36,454 bases of DNA from a virus. Shown piece by piece: positions 22,266 through 31,243 of the stretch (its first letter is position 1; each line of letters begins with the position of its first letter). The notes beneath the pieces are model-generated. The model saw only the letters and a program-made list of their open reading frames with translations. It searched no databases and was not told the DNA's origin. The stretch is from IMG/VR virus record IMGVR_UViG_3300033151_000642, positions 1 through 36,454 of that record, one strand, 5' to 3'. A program made the translations under genes and the position numbers.

Positions 22266-22446
22266 TAGCTGCCTCCACTACTTTCATTGCCATTGCATCA
22301 TTAAGGTCTTCTAAAATTTTAGATGAAATCCCATTATGACAGAAGTCTTCGAAACTAAGACCATGTTTTTTGAACCATTCTTCAGTCCCACGTTTACACA
22401 TTTTTGATGCTCGGAGATCCCTTACTGTAACATTAATCTCCCCCAT
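22249..22446 (-). CDS. Conserved 65-aa phage tail-module protein
   Basis: The small protein MGEINVTVRDLRASKMCKRG with WFKKHGLSFEDFCHNGIS belongs to a conserved type found just upstream of large tail hub proteins in many phages. The usual pattern is VTVRDLR....C..G...WF..HGL....F...GI. Its exact role is unknown; a tail-tip assembly helper is plausible from position. The start overlaps the previous stop (TAATG), and the end overlaps the hub gene by 17 nt, so the three tail genes are translationally coupled. Confidence 0.8.
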   Translation of the reverse strand: MGEINVTVRDLRASKMCKRGTEEWFKKHGLSFEDFCHNGISSKILEDLNDAMAMKVVEAANGRRR

Positions 22447-22679
22447 TACTTTTTACCGCCTTCTTTCATTATCGCTACAGCTTTTACGTCCCCATACCAG
22501 ACGACATTCGGACCATAAAAAATTCGAGTCCCAAATAGAACAGGGATTTCTAATCCTTCCTCAGCAGTTGGTGATTTAACTTCACCCATTCCCGGTGGAG
22601 GTTGCGATTCTGGTTTTGGCATTGTTGCAACTGCAATTACCAAAGCGACTATATATACTACAAGATACCACCAAGCCAT
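22446..22679 (-). CDS. Conserved 77-aa membrane-anchored tail-module protein
   Basis: The N-terminal hydrophobic segment AWWYLVVYIVALVIAVATM (2-20) is followed by PKPESQPPPGMGEVKSPTAE and a conserved EIPVLFGTRIFYGPNVVWYGD. This pattern recurs in small proteins between BR0599-type and hub proteins of phages. The VLFGTR...NVVWYGD segment resembles the start of large hub proteins (compare phage J-type tail-tip proteins), so it may have split from that family. GGGGGAAG precedes the ATG. The membrane segment is unusual for a virion protein, and it could also aid tail-tip passage through the membrane. Confidence 0.78.
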   Translation of the reverse strand: MAWWYLVVYIVALVIAVATMPKPESQPPPGMGEVKSPTAEEGLEIPVLFGTRIFYGPNVVWYGDVKAVAIMKEGGKK

Positions 22680-22688
22680 ACTTCCCCC

Positions 22689-23489
22689 TTATACAATTGA
22701 GGATCCGCCCATTGGATTCTTACTTGGAATCCAGGGAAAACCACCAAAATTAAGCACATTATTAAAATCATTTACGCATGTTGTTCTAATATGATCACAA
22801 CCTGGATATATTTTTACAAAAGCTGCTCCGTAACTACCCCCGTAATTAATCCCATATCCTGCTATAGCTTCTTCAAGGGCTTCAAATGGTCTGACTAATG
22901 TTAAAGTCTCACCAACATGATTAACAATCCATCTTAAACTATTATCAGTTAAAGCTCGAATCATCCCCCCAAGATAAAATCCATCAGACTGTAAAGCTGC
23001 CTCCGGAACAATTATAGTTATTCCTGAGATAGATTCTAATACTGACTCCACAGCAAAACTTTCTTCATCAATCGTGCACTGATCATCATACAAAGCATGT
23101 CTACAAGTCTTTTGGTACCTAGCTCTTAATCCTGGGCGTCTTAGTGCAGTAAAGATAGATTCCACTACAATATTTAATTTACTCCCAGCGGGTTTTTGAC
23201 TGACATATCTCCCTTTCCAACCGACATCGGTTCCAGAACTTGTCTGAATAAATAGTGTTAATACCAGAATTTCATCCCCAAAGTATGACAATAGTTCTCT
23301 AGCGAAATCATTATCAATATCCATGTTTATCTGTAGATTCTCTTTCGAGATTTCTGTACGGCTGCTTCTTTCCCCATGACCAATAACTATAGGGAGATAT
23401 GTTTCAAGGTTATAATCTACGGCTGTATCAGCACTTGTGAAAGTCCATACAGAAGATCCCCTGACCCATCTGTATAATTCGAGTCTCAT
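22689..23489 (-). CDS. Distal tail protein of the DUF2163 / BR0599 family
   Basis: The 266-aa protein has an N-terminal DUF2163-like beta-domain (MRLELYRWVRGSSVWTFTSA) and the C-terminal BR0599 signature with CDHIRTTCVNDFNNVLNFGG followed by FPWIPSKNP. Additional Cys (YQKTCRHALYDDQCTID) match the family's conserved Cys pair. Family members form part of the distal tail or hub of siphoviruses and gene transfer agents. The start overlaps the previous stop (ATGA). It is followed by the small membrane-anchored tail gene, the usual order in this module. Confidence 0.85.
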   Translation of the reverse strand: MRLELYRWVRGSSVWTFTSADTAVDYNLETYLPIVIGHGERSSRTEISKENLQINMDIDNDFARELLSYFGDEILVLTLFIQTSSGTDVGWKGRYVSQKPAGSKLNIVVESIFTALRRPGLRARYQKTCRHALYDDQCTIDEESFAVESVLESISGITIIVPEAALQSDGFYLGGMIRALTDNSLRWIVNHVGETLTLVRPFEALEEAIAGYGINYGGSYGAAFVKIYPGCDHIRTTCVNDFNNVLNFGGFPWIPSKNPMGGSSIV

Positions 23490-24652
23490 GGGCTAACCTC
23501 TATAGTATTTATTTTTGTTTCCATAACAGTACCACCTTTAGACCAATTTAATTCAATTACATCAGTATTAAAACGATGAAATCCTAGAAAACTAATTGTG
23601 TCTATATCATCAGGGGATATATTCAATGCAGAGTCGAGATTCAATGCAACAGAGGTCGGAGTTATTTGAGCTGTGTTTATTATTGCTCGCAACAACCACA
23701 CACCTGCTTTTGTAAAAATAGCAATATTCTCTCTTTGTTTATCCCAATCTAAAAATCCATCTGAAACTATATATAAAACATCAGTTATAAAACTAACATC
23801 ATTATTGACTAAATCGATCTCAAAAGTAGGACCCCAATATGGCCTATACCTACCGCACCTCCTGGTTAAATACCTTCTGAAATCAAAGACCTCTTGCTGA
23901 GTTTCAAATAAATTATAAAAAGGTCTAGCTATACGATTGTTCGTAAATGGGAATCTTTTAAGAATCTTCCCTAAAGTAAAATCAACCTTCTGCATATTAT
24001 TAGAAATAATAGATGAATATCTATCACTATCTTTGAATAAAGTTCCCCCGTAATAATCATCACTAAGATATTGGTCCGGAACTATTTCGACAGTATCCAA
24101 AACGTCAATTACTTCAAACCCAAGATCACTATTAATATTATAACCATTACTACTTCTATTTATTTTATTGATGATTGTACAAATTCGAATCGGCATTAGA
24201 TAAGCTTGGTTGAATGATTCTAACGCAGTTAGAAGATTTAATTGCGTACCACCTACAGTGTTTATCTCAATAACTTGCCAGCTTGTTGGGGATTCATATA
24301 ATAATGCCAGGGAGGAATCTTGGAAAGCGTATATATCCGTTACACACAATAAAGTGGTTCCCCCTGAGGAGATAACCCCAAGATACTGGCGTTCCATCCA
24401 TAAAGGTACCGACCATAGCTCAGTGTATGCTCCATACTCGGTAATAAAACCTGGTACCTTATCCTCATGATTTTCAAAAAATTTATAATATATCTTTTGT
24501 CTAGCATTAGCTCGAAGTTTTTGAGCATCCTCAGTACCATCATTGCTAATAAATAGATCAGTACTCCACTCTAGGACCTCTTTAGTAACTGCTAGAGCTT
24601 CCAGTGGTAATAAAGCCAGATCACCATATAATGTTGTAGTTACTTTAGACAT
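23486..24652 (-). CDS. Phage tail protein (distal tail module)
   Basis: The 388-aa protein directly follows the tape measure gene. The central hydrophilic beta-rich sequence contains FRRYLTRRCGRYRPYWGPTF (about 265-285), an Arg/Tyr-rich segment conserved among phage tail proteins at this position. The N-terminal part (PLEALAVTKEVLEWSTDLFISNDGTED) would form the tail-tube-like beta-domain. No enzymatic motif is seen. By order (tape measure, this gene, BR0599 protein, hub) it is a distal tail component. Function is assigned by synteny more than by sequence. Confidence 0.75.
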   Translation of the reverse strand: MSKVTTTLYGDLALLPLEALAVTKEVLEWSTDLFISNDGTEDAQKLRANARQKIYYKFFENHEDKVPGFITEYGAYTELWSVPLWMERQYLGVISSGGTTLLCVTDIYAFQDSSLALLYESPTSWQVIEINTVGGTQLNLLTALESFNQAYLMPIRICTIINKINRSSNGYNINSDLGFEVIDVLDTVEIVPDQYLSDDYYGGTLFKDSDRYSSIISNNMQKVDFTLGKILKRFPFTNNRIARPFYNLFETQQEVFDFRRYLTRRCGRYRPYWGPTFEIDLVNNDVSFITDVLYIVSDGFLDWDKQRENIAIFTKAGVWLLRAIINTAQITPTSVALNLDSALNISPDDIDTISFLGFHRFNTDVIELNWSKGGTVMETKINTIEVSP

Positions 24653-24655
24653 AAG

Positions 24656-27600
24656 TTATCCTGAGATTATATTTTTCATTGCATCCTGGTTTCGTTCCAT
24701 TTTATTAATGAACACATCATCACTGGCAGCTTCCATAACGTCATCTGGATTAATTGTATTAATAATAGTTTGCTCCAGAATTTTACTTTGTGGTTGGTTC
24801 TCCGATTGTCCATTTCTACTTTGTGAGGGTGTCCTAACTGAAATCTTTTCCCCCGGCGTAGCCTTAAAGGAGACCATTTGGCTATCTGGAGAACCAGACC
24901 CACCAACAGTAAAATCTCCCCCATTTTTAAACTCACCAGCAAACTGCGCCTCCGGCATATTTCCGACTAATCCCGCTGTAACTGAAGCGATTCGCTCAAG
25001 AATTTTAAAGCCTTCTGGTAATAAACTCTTTGTAGTTTGAGATGGTGTTTTAACTGAGACTTGCTCCCCAGGTGTAGCACGGAAAGCAACCATTTGACTA
25101 TCTGCAGCTCCAGAACCACCAACAGTAAAATCACCCCCCGTTTTAAATTCACCAGCAAACTGCGTTCCTTTAATTGCTCCGACTAATCCTGATGTTATAG
25201 ATGCTAATTGTTCAATAGCTTCAAAATTATTTGGGGATGGATTTTTACGGTCCGCCTCTCGCACCTGAGTTGGCGTTCTAATTGAAACGATCTCCCCTGG
25301 GGTAGCTTTAAAAGCGACAGTTTGACTATCTGCAGCTCCAGAACCACCAACAGTAAAATCTCCCCCGTCCTTAAATCCACCAGAGAACTGCGTCCCGCTT
25401 ATTGTTCCAACCAGACCAGCTGTAAGAGATGCAACCTGCGCCATGGCCGCTAAATTTGCAGGCCATGGATTATTAGCAGCTTTACCGAGAGCATTTGCTA
25501 TTTGAACTGATGTATCCGCAATAGCAAAAGCTTTTGATATTCCAAATAAAATATCATAGGCTTTACCTTGTTCACCAGCGAAACCCATTGCCAGAGTGGA
25601 GAGGGATTTAAACGTGCTGGCCGCCGCTCCAAGTTGCATAGCTAGACGTTTATCTTCAACATCTATTACTGCTTGGTTATAGGCTTTATTAGCTTCAAGT
25701 GATAAATCTAAATACTCTTGTTCTTGTATAAGATTAGCCTCTCTAGCCTGTTGGAGAATGACGTTTCGTTCTTGTAATTGCATTTCAAGAGCCATCATCG
25801 CCCCTTCATCCTCACCACCAAGATCTGACTGAACGTCACGTAATGCTCCACCAAGTTGCGTTTGTTGCATAGCAAGATTTAATTCATCTTGATTTATTTT
25901 TCCCTGCGCTAATAAAGCATTTAATGCTATAAGGGATTCTTTATACTCGTCAACAGGTCCACGAATTTGTTCATATAGTTCATTTTGTAATGTTAAACTT
26001 TGAATTGTTCTTAATGCGGCGTCAGCTAAGGCGTCCTCTGCCTCAGTAAGCTCTCTCTTTAATTTCTTCTCAATCTTTAGAATACCTTCCTGAATCTCCC
26101 GCTCTTGCGAGGATAATTTTAGCAATGCAATTTCAGTATTTAAACCTCTAAGGATGTCACTGAAAGAAATCCCAGTATCAGGTTTTATCCTCGGTCCTCC
26201 GACTACACCGCTACTTATTTCGGGGGATTCTACTTTAGGCCTCGATAAAGCAAGTTTTTCAGCATCATTAAGTAAGTTGTCAACACCATCTTGAAAAAAT
26301 TTAAAATCAAATCCTTTTTCAAAAGCTTCTTTTAAAGCTTTTCCAGTAGCATTAACTCCTTCGTATGCCCCCTCAGATAATCGCCCAACTGAAAAATTTG
26401 TAAGCCTTTTAGCAGCCCCAACAGCTATAAATAATTTATTGATTAAACCAACGATGCGATTTACGCCATTCTCCGTCGTATTAATAACTGCATTAAGTGC
26501 AATGCTAAATACTTTCTGCAATGCGGAGGGAAATTGTTTCCAAACAGCAAGGATAACATTATAGGCCCCGATCCATAAACCGATATATCGATCTATCTTG
26601 TTTGCAGCGAATCTTAAAAAACCCGCAATAGAAAACTCCATACTCCCAAATACTTTACTAGCAAAACTAGCGACAACTCCGAAATTTTCTTGAAACCAAT
26701 TTATAAAAGTAGCCGTTGCGGCAGCTACTTTACGCCATACTATAATGGCAAAGTCCTGAAATGTCGCTAATTTCCCCTCCTGCATTTTTAATTGATCACC
26801 GAAAGACACCAAATAACCAATAACACCTGCTATAGCAATAACTAATAATCCGAATGGATTAGCTGCCATTGCTGCAGTCAAAGCTTTTATTGCTGTAATT
26901 ACTTTCGGAATAGCCTGAGTAGCAAGTGTTATACCTAAAGTTATTGCTAATGCCCCTGCTGATCTAAGGAGGGTCTCCATATTATCAGCCATAGTTAATA
27001 ATGTTCCAGAGAATAACTTAGCTGCTCCATTGGACTTATTAAAATTTCCGATAAGAAATACTAAAGAATTTCGTAATACCTGAAAAGATTGAGAGATAGT
27101 CGGAATTGTCTTACCGAACCGTTCTTGTAGTTCCTCCCTCGAATTCTTAAAAGCTTCTAAAATTAAATTTGCTGTGATTGCTCCAGTTGCCCCTAGAGCC
27201 CGTAACTCGCCACGAGTAACTTTCATCTGTTTAGCAATTACATCTGCTACAATTGGTAATTGTTCCAAAACAGAACGAAGCTCATCCCCACGTAGTGCGC
27301 CGGATGCTATACCCTGAGATAACTGGATAAGACCAGCGTTTGCTTCTCGTCCAGATGCACCTGAAAGTATAATAGCTTCATTCATTGATTTTGTAAACTG
27401 AGTTAACTCTTTTTGACTAACTCCTAATTCTTTCGCTGATATAGCAAGCCTAGAATATAGTTCTACAGTTCCCTCAAAACTGGATCTAGTTTTTCTTGAG
27501 ATATCAAAAAGCTCATTCGTTACAGCTTCTAACTGGCTCGTATCCGCAGTAACTACCCGGAGCCTATTCTGTAAATTAGTAAAAGTATCCGTTAATTTAA

Positions 27601-27769
27601 CAATCTCTCGAATAACTAATGCAAATCCAATACCTGTAAAGGTGTTTCTAAGACTATTTCTAAGTCGATCAGAAGCAGCTTCAACTTTACCTAAGGCTCT
27701 AATAGACTGTCTAGAGCCTTTTATTGCTTTTGCAGGGTTAACTATAACTTCAACGTTGAAATTTGCCAT
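24656..27769 (-). CDS. Tail tape measure protein with triplicated C-terminal module
   Basis: The 1037-aa protein has the tape-measure N-terminal domain (about 40-270: FTNLQNRLRVVTADTSQLEA, ALRGDELRSVLEQLPIVADV, GATGAITANLILEAF), a hydrophobic region (about 280-325), long alpha-helical and coiled-coil stretches, and a C-terminal region with three repeats of GGDFTVGGSGxxDSQ(T/M)V(A/S)F(K/R)ATPGE. It fixes tail length and is ejected during DNA delivery. At about 0.15 nm per residue, a tail near 150 nm is expected as a rough guide. The start overlaps the frameshifted chaperone gene, as is usual for tape measure genes. Confidence 0.92.
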   Translation of the reverse strand: MANFNVEVIVNPAKAIKGSRQSIRALGKVEAASDRLRNSLRNTFTGIGFALVIREIVKLTDTFTNLQNRLRVVTADTSQLEAVTNELFDISRKTRSSFEGTVELYSRLAISAKELGVSQKELTQFTKSMNEAIILSGASGREANAGLIQLSQGIASGALRGDELRSVLEQLPIVADVIAKQMKVTRGELRALGATGAITANLILEAFKNSREELQERFGKTIPTISQSFQVLRNSLVFLIGNFNKSNGAAKLFSGTLLTMADNMETLLRSAGALAITLGITLATQAIPKVITAIKALTAAMAANPFGLLVIAIAGVIGYLVSFGDQLKMQEGKLATFQDFAIIVWRKVAAATATFINWFQENFGVVASFASKVFGSMEFSIAGFLRFAANKIDRYIGLWIGAYNVILAVWKQFPSALQKVFSIALNAVINTTENGVNRIVGLINKLFIAVGAAKRLTNFSVGRLSEGAYEGVNATGKALKEAFEKGFDFKFFQDGVDNLLNDAEKLALSRPKVESPEISSGVVGGPRIKPDTGISFSDILRGLNTEIALLKLSSQEREIQEGILKIEKKLKRELTEAEDALADAALRTIQSLTLQNELYEQIRGPVDEYKESLIALNALLAQGKINQDELNLAMQQTQLGGALRDVQSDLGGEDEGAMMALEMQLQERNVILQQAREANLIQEQEYLDLSLEANKAYNQAVIDVEDKRLAMQLGAAASTFKSLSTLAMGFAGEQGKAYDILFGISKAFAIADTSVQIANALGKAANNPWPANLAAMAQVASLTAGLVGTISGTQFSGGFKDGGDFTVGGSGAADSQTVAFKATPGEIVSIRTPTQVREADRKNPSPNNFEAIEQLASITSGLVGAIKGTQFAGEFKTGGDFTVGGSGAADSQMVAFRATPGEQVSVKTPSQTTKSLLPEGFKILERIASVTAGLVGNMPEAQFAGEFKNGGDFTVGGSGSPDSQMVSFKATPGEKISVRTPSQSRNGQSENQPQSKILEQTIINTINPDDVMEAASDDVFINKMERNQDAMKNIISG
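24810..25400 (-). repeat. Three direct protein repeats in the tape measure C-terminus
   Basis: The block encoding GGDFTVGGSG recurs with the same DNA word (CAGTAAAATC on the plus strand) at 25351, 25123 and 24907. The spacings of 228 and 216 bp keep frame (76 and 72 residues). Each unit also carries DSQ, ATPGE and a (V/I)(S)(I/V)(R/K)TP(T/S)Q ending. Confidence 0.9.
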
Positions 27770-28103
27770 TATTACTTCCCTTTGGTATTAGTGCCTTCTG
27801 TTTAGCTGTTTTCCACTTTAAAAATTCTGCATCCATTTCACGAATTATATAGACAAAAGCTTCCGAGACATCCCATTCAAGTTCATTTCTATCCGAATAA
27901 TATACAATATCACGCCATGGAATTGGTCCAGTTACTTCTCCATAAGATCGACAAGTACTGAGATTATAAAAAGATGTTAAAAAAAACTCCTCCCCAGGTA
28001 AAAGAACTGGTTCGATTATTGCCCACTCAGGAAGGGGTAATCCTTTTGCGATTTTCGCCTGAAGTGAAAACTCTTTCTCTGCATACTCAAGTTCCCACTT
28101 CAA
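27750..28103 (-). CDS. Tail assembly chaperone, -1 frameshift extension (T part)
   Basis: The frame could start at TTG 28103 but has no ribosome-binding site. It is entered in frame by a -1 slip on GGGAAAC at 28115-28121 in the upstream gene, which would add LTKR and then LKWELEYAEKEF. The 117-aa part is acidic with aromatic residues (VLLPGEEFFLTSFYNLSTC, WRDIVYYSDRNELEWDVSEAFVYI). The fused G-T product, about 262 aa, would bind the tape measure protein and guide tail tube assembly, as in lambda and most long-tailed phages. The end overlaps the tape measure start by 20 nt. Confidence 0.85.
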   Translation of the reverse strand: MKWELEYAEKEFSLQAKIAKGLPLPEWAIIEPVLLPGEEFFLTSFYNLSTCRSYGEVTGPIPWRDIVYYSDRNELEWDVSEAFVYIIREMDAEFLKWKTAKQKALIPKGSNNGKFQR

Positions 28104-28111
28104 ACGTTTTG

Positions 28112-28537
28112 TTAGTTTCCCAGTTTATTTTCCACATCAATAATTTCTTCGGAAAAGTTCTCACTTGAACCGGCGAAATTTCTAATATCATCGAAGATCC
28201 AATCTGGGAGAACCTCAAGAAAATCAGCACAGTTATCTGGTGAAAATAGAACGTCTTCTCCAGAACTATCCTTTATATCTACCCATCCAGTGATAATATG
28301 CTTAGGATAAAGCTCTTTATCCTCATCCCTATTTTCTTTGATCATCTTTTGACTAATTGCCCCGGACTTTACGGCACGAAGGTTTCTTCTAGATCTTCGT
28401 AGAACGGAGTTAAAATAACCTTTATTTGCTTCTGTTGCAGGTTTTAAAATCAGAGTCGGTTCACCACTTATTTGAAAAAGTGAATACTCCGCTGTCTTAT
28501 TTCTAACTTCTAAACTTTTTAAATGACTAAAATCCAT
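28112..28537 (-). CDS. Tail assembly chaperone (G part)
   Basis: I choose ATG 28537, 6 nt after GGAGGAG; the longer TTG 28552 start would overlap the ribosome-binding site. The 141-aa product begins MDFSHLKSLEVRNKTAEYSL and lies between the tail tube and tape measure genes, the fixed position of the first tail assembly chaperone. It has a beta-rich N-terminus (FQISGEPTLILKPATEANKG) and a basic helix (NSVLRRSRRNLRAVK). Its last codons, CTG GGA AAC TAA, contain a canonical slippery heptamer in the right phase. The G product ends here, and a minor fraction reads on into the T frame. Confidence 0.85.
   Translation of the reverse strand: MDFSHLKSLEVRNKTAEYSLFQISGEPTLILKPATEANKGYFNSVLRRSRRNLRAVKSGAISQKMIKENRDEDKELYPKHIITGWVDIKDSSGEDVLFSPDNCADFLEVLPDWIFDDIRNFAGSSENFSEEIIDVENKLGN
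28115..28121 (-). promoter_or_regulatory. Programmed -1 ribosomal frameshift site GGGAAAC
   Basis: On the coding strand G GGA AAC fits X XXY YYZ with the zero frame CTG GGA AAC TAA. Slippage directly before the stop enters the downstream frame as CTA ACA AAA CGT TTG AAG. This is the classic location between the two tail assembly chaperone frames. Confidence 0.88.
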
Positions 28538-28568
28538 TGTTTGCTCCTCCAAGAGTTTTTGTTAATGT

Positions 28569-30047
28569 TTATGGAATATAAGGAAACAGAGACACATGCA
28601 AAGAACTATTGAATGTTGAATCTCCGAATGCTTGTGCTGTAGTATTAATTAAAATAGACTCATTCACAGGATATTCCCGGTCTCCACCACCAAGTGTTAA
28701 ACTGGGAATATCAACAAAGATCGCACCATCATCATTACTGATGGAAAAATCAAGTGTTAACGTCTCATTTGCTCTAATAGCTGCTACAACAGCTTTATCA
28801 GTAAATAACAGCTGAGATTCAAAATCAATCTCAAAGTTACCAGCATTCATGTATTTAGCTCCAAGGAGCCCCAGAACTTTCTCTGGACTGACATTATTAT
28901 TTATATTCATAGTAACTGATTTAAAATCTGTAGTTAATCCAGTTTCATCGACTTCAGTAATACGAAGTCTGGCGATATCCGCTGATGTATTAAAAGCTGT
29001 TGTTTGAACAGGAACTCTTGGTGAATCAGCATTTGTCGCCCGACTACCAACTCCTACAGGAGGGTCTGTATCTGTACCAACAAGAGCAAACCCAACAGTT
29101 GCTTTATCAGTTAATGGAAGTTCAAACGCAACAGTATTGCAAAAATTTCCCTTTGAATATTCATATTCATTTCCGGTTGGATTTGCTAGATCCTGATAGG
29201 CACCTTCAAATTGAAAAGATTTTTCGACAAAGTTGGCATCGTCAGATGCAACGTTCTTGCAAAAACGACCAAAAAGGAGATCAACTTCTTGGGCAGCTGC
29301 CGTATCAACTGTAAAAACTTGAAGTTTCTTGTCAAGTGTTAATAGATTAGCTGCTATTGAAACAACTCTCGCATATCCCGTATTAGCTTCAACTGCAAAC
29401 TGATTCAAAGTTTCTGACCCACCGACCCAAATAGTTTGCCCAGGGATCAATGGAAGGTCTGTAAAGTCTTTAACTGTAGTAGTAAGATTACCATCGGCAT
29501 CAACTTCAAGATCTCCTACAGCAAACCTGAATCCAGCTTCTTCTAATGTAGCATTTCGTGTTGCTGCTGGTGTCTCTGCAACTAAAGCCGGGGTTTCCAC
29601 TGGAATGTCAGTGGTTGTTGCTCCAGCATCAACGACCTTTAAACCATTGTTCTCAGAATTTAAAAAACCACGAGCATAGACAAGAACACTCGGATCAAAG
29701 GCTACTGCAAGAGTTGGAACAATATAAGAATCAACATCAGTACTTGTTGGATTTGTTACAATTGCCCCCTGAAAATTAGCAAAGCAAAAACCTTCAATAA
29801 AATCAATGAAACTGTCCAGTGTTAAATCAGCATCAAATTCGACAGCACTGTCAAGGTCAGTAATAGCCCCTTTACTACGCTGTCTATTTTTACTAATTGG
29901 GCTTCTTGGAACAGTTGTAAGAGTTGCCCCAAATGTGTTTATTGCATTTGGTTCCAGCAGCTTCCAATCTGGAGAAGTTGGTAAAACCCCGATTGTCTCT
30001 TCAATTGCATACTGCAATGAAAAATTGTTTGTTAATGATCTTCCCAT
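28569..30047 (-). CDS. Major tail tube protein
   Basis: The 492-aa protein starts MGRSLTNNFSLQYAIEETIG and contains FGATLTTVPRSPISKNRQRS, a pattern seen in phage tail tube proteins of the large type. It is acidic and beta-rich throughout with DGAIFVDIPSLTLGGGDREY near the end. The position between tail terminator and chaperones fixes the role. It is longer than minimal tube proteins, so additional Ig-like or surface domains probably decorate the tail (for example around 150-300: GFRFAVGDLEVDADGNLTTT). AAAGGAGGT precedes the ATG and should give strong expression, as expected for a major virion protein. Confidence 0.85.
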   Translation of the reverse strand: MGRSLTNNFSLQYAIEETIGVLPTSPDWKLLEPNAINTFGATLTTVPRSPISKNRQRSKGAITDLDSAVEFDADLTLDSFIDFIEGFCFANFQGAIVTNPTSTDVDSYIVPTLAVAFDPSVLVYARGFLNSENNGLKVVDAGATTTDIPVETPALVAETPAATRNATLEEAGFRFAVGDLEVDADGNLTTTVKDFTDLPLIPGQTIWVGGSETLNQFAVEANTGYARVVSIAANLLTLDKKLQVFTVDTAAAQEVDLLFGRFCKNVASDDANFVEKSFQFEGAYQDLANPTGNEYEYSKGNFCNTVAFELPLTDKATVGFALVGTDTDPPVGVGSRATNADSPRVPVQTTAFNTSADIARLRITEVDETGLTTDFKSVTMNINNNVSPEKVLGLLGAKYMNAGNFEIDFESQLLFTDKAVVAAIRANETLTLDFSISNDDGAIFVDIPSLTLGGGDREYPVNESILINTTAQAFGDSTFNSSLHVSLFPYIP

Positions 30048-30059
30048 TTGTACCTCCTT

Positions 30060-30464
30060 TTAATGTGTATCTTCAAATTCGAACTCAACAACAACGTTTT
30101 GCTGGTAATAAACACCATCATTAGCCCCTGTCTCGATTCGTCCATTGTAAAACCATAATCTTCCTAGAGACTCCCCATCAAATAATTCAAGGGAATCATT
30201 AGCTAATATATCATTTTCATTAGTTCCAGTATTAATTGGAGTAAAAATTTGTATAAATAATAAGCCTAGCTTTACAAATTTTCTATTCCCTTTTCTTCCA
30301 AGTGTGTGCTGACTCCCAACATTAAACTTTACAGTAACTCTAACATACTTTTCAGCAGGCTTAGGTTGTGTAAATATCTGGTTATCAATAGCAATTGGAA
30401 ATTGGCCACTATACTCGACCAAGTATTTACTGGTCATTGCATTTCTTGCTTCTGTTGGTGTCAT
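30060..30464 (-). CDS. Tail terminator protein (DUF4128-like)
   Basis: The 134-aa protein has the DUF4128 outline: an N-terminal helix region (PTEARNAMTSKYLVEYSGQF), then VRVTVKFNVGSQHTLGRKGNRKFVKLG, LLFIQIFTPINTGT and a C-terminal GRLWFYNGRIE...VVVEFEF. Tail terminators cap the tail tube and mark the head-tail joint. The gene sits directly before the tail tube gene, as in most siphoviruses. The start overlaps the previous stop (ATGA). Confidence 0.82.
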   Translation of the reverse strand: MTPTEARNAMTSKYLVEYSGQFPIAIDNQIFTQPKPAEKYVRVTVKFNVGSQHTLGRKGNRKFVKLGLLFIQIFTPINTGTNENDILANDSLELFDGESLGRLWFYNGRIETGANDGVYYQQNVVVEFEFEDTH

Positions 30465-30853
30465 CCTAATCTCTTCTTATTAGAGGTTTCTACTGCAGCT
30501 TGAATTGCAAGCGCAACAAACCCGGCGGGAGCCTGTTTAGACCAACCATCATTCAATGCTTGAATATATGGCACGTTATTTGTATCGTATGCTGCCCCTT
30601 TAGAAAACGTCCATGATAATATACTCGCCACTCCTGCTTCTCTTTCTACAATAGAGACCCTTTTCTTTGACCCTACTGGCTCTTTAATTGATTTTCCTGT
30701 AGAAAGCAACCAATTCGCAACAGCCCATCCAGTATCCACTGGTGTAGTTCTGACTAACCTTTCATGCATATCTAAAACCATCCGAATTGCTTCTTCTTCG
30801 GTTTCATTCGTCAACTGGACCTCAATCTTATTTAACTGTTTACTCTTGGCCAT
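30461..30853 (-). CDS. HK97 gp10-like head-tail joining protein
   Basis: The 130-aa protein contains the family core TPVDTGWAVANWLLS (about 38-52) and YIQALNDGWSKQAPAGFVAL (about 96-115), conserved in HK97 gp10-like minor tail or neck proteins. These act at head completion and tail attachment. The order head closure, gp10-like, tail terminator, tail tube is the standard one. Low hydrophobicity and Lys-rich ends agree with a small virion or assembly protein. Confidence 0.85.
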   Translation of the reverse strand: MAKSKQLNKIEVQLTNETEEEAIRMVLDMHERLVRTTPVDTGWAVANWLLSTGKSIKEPVGSKKRVSIVEREAGVASILSWTFSKGAAYDTNNVPYIQALNDGWSKQAPAGFVALAIQAAVETSNKKRLG

Positions 30854-30854
30854 T

Positions 30855-31241
30855 TTATCCTTTTAATTGCACAATAATTGTCACTATTATACCAGCAACC
30901 TCAATCGGATTTGTTTTAATTATCTCATATTCTGTTTGACCATCGACTAATCTACTTCCGGGTTTAATCAAAGAAACTTGCGCATCAGTCAATTCAATTA
31001 TAGATAATATAGCCAGGGTGGATCCATTCCTGACACTAGACCCAGGCATATACTTATCCTCATACTCAAATAATAATGCGTCTAGATCTTCTGTGTCCCA
31101 TGTCTCAGAACGTTCAGCTCCTGGATTAACAGTGTCAATAGCCGGAACAGATATTAACTTAAGTGTTCTCTTCGCTCCTAGATCAACTAGAGCATCCATT
31201 ACTCCCCCGAGTAAATCCTGTGCAATATTTATGTCACCCAC
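30855..31241 (-). CDS. Probable head closure / neck protein
   Basis: The 128-aa protein starts at GTG 31241 after AAGGAAT. It has a helical start (INIAQDLLGGVMDALVDLG) and beta-strands such as RTLKLISVPAIDTVNPGA, TLAILSIIELTDAQVSLIKPG, SRLVDGQTEYEIIKTNPI and a last strand VAGIIVTIIVQLKG. This is the small beta-barrel layout of head closure (gp16/neck-type) proteins, and its position between the connector and gp10-like genes supports the call. Sequence evidence alone is moderate. Confidence 0.65.
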   Translation of the reverse strand: MGDINIAQDLLGGVMDALVDLGAKRTLKLISVPAIDTVNPGAERSETWDTEDLDALLFEYEDKYMPGSSVRNGSTLAILSIIELTDAQVSLIKPGSRLVDGQTEYEIIKTNPIEVAGIIVTIIVQLKG

Positions 31242-31243
31242 GG

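Noticed and set aside
24543-25040. 165-codon rightward ORF opposite the tape measure and tail genes
   Set aside because: It lies antisense to two well-supported tail genes, has no ribosome-binding site or recognisable motif, and spans their junction.
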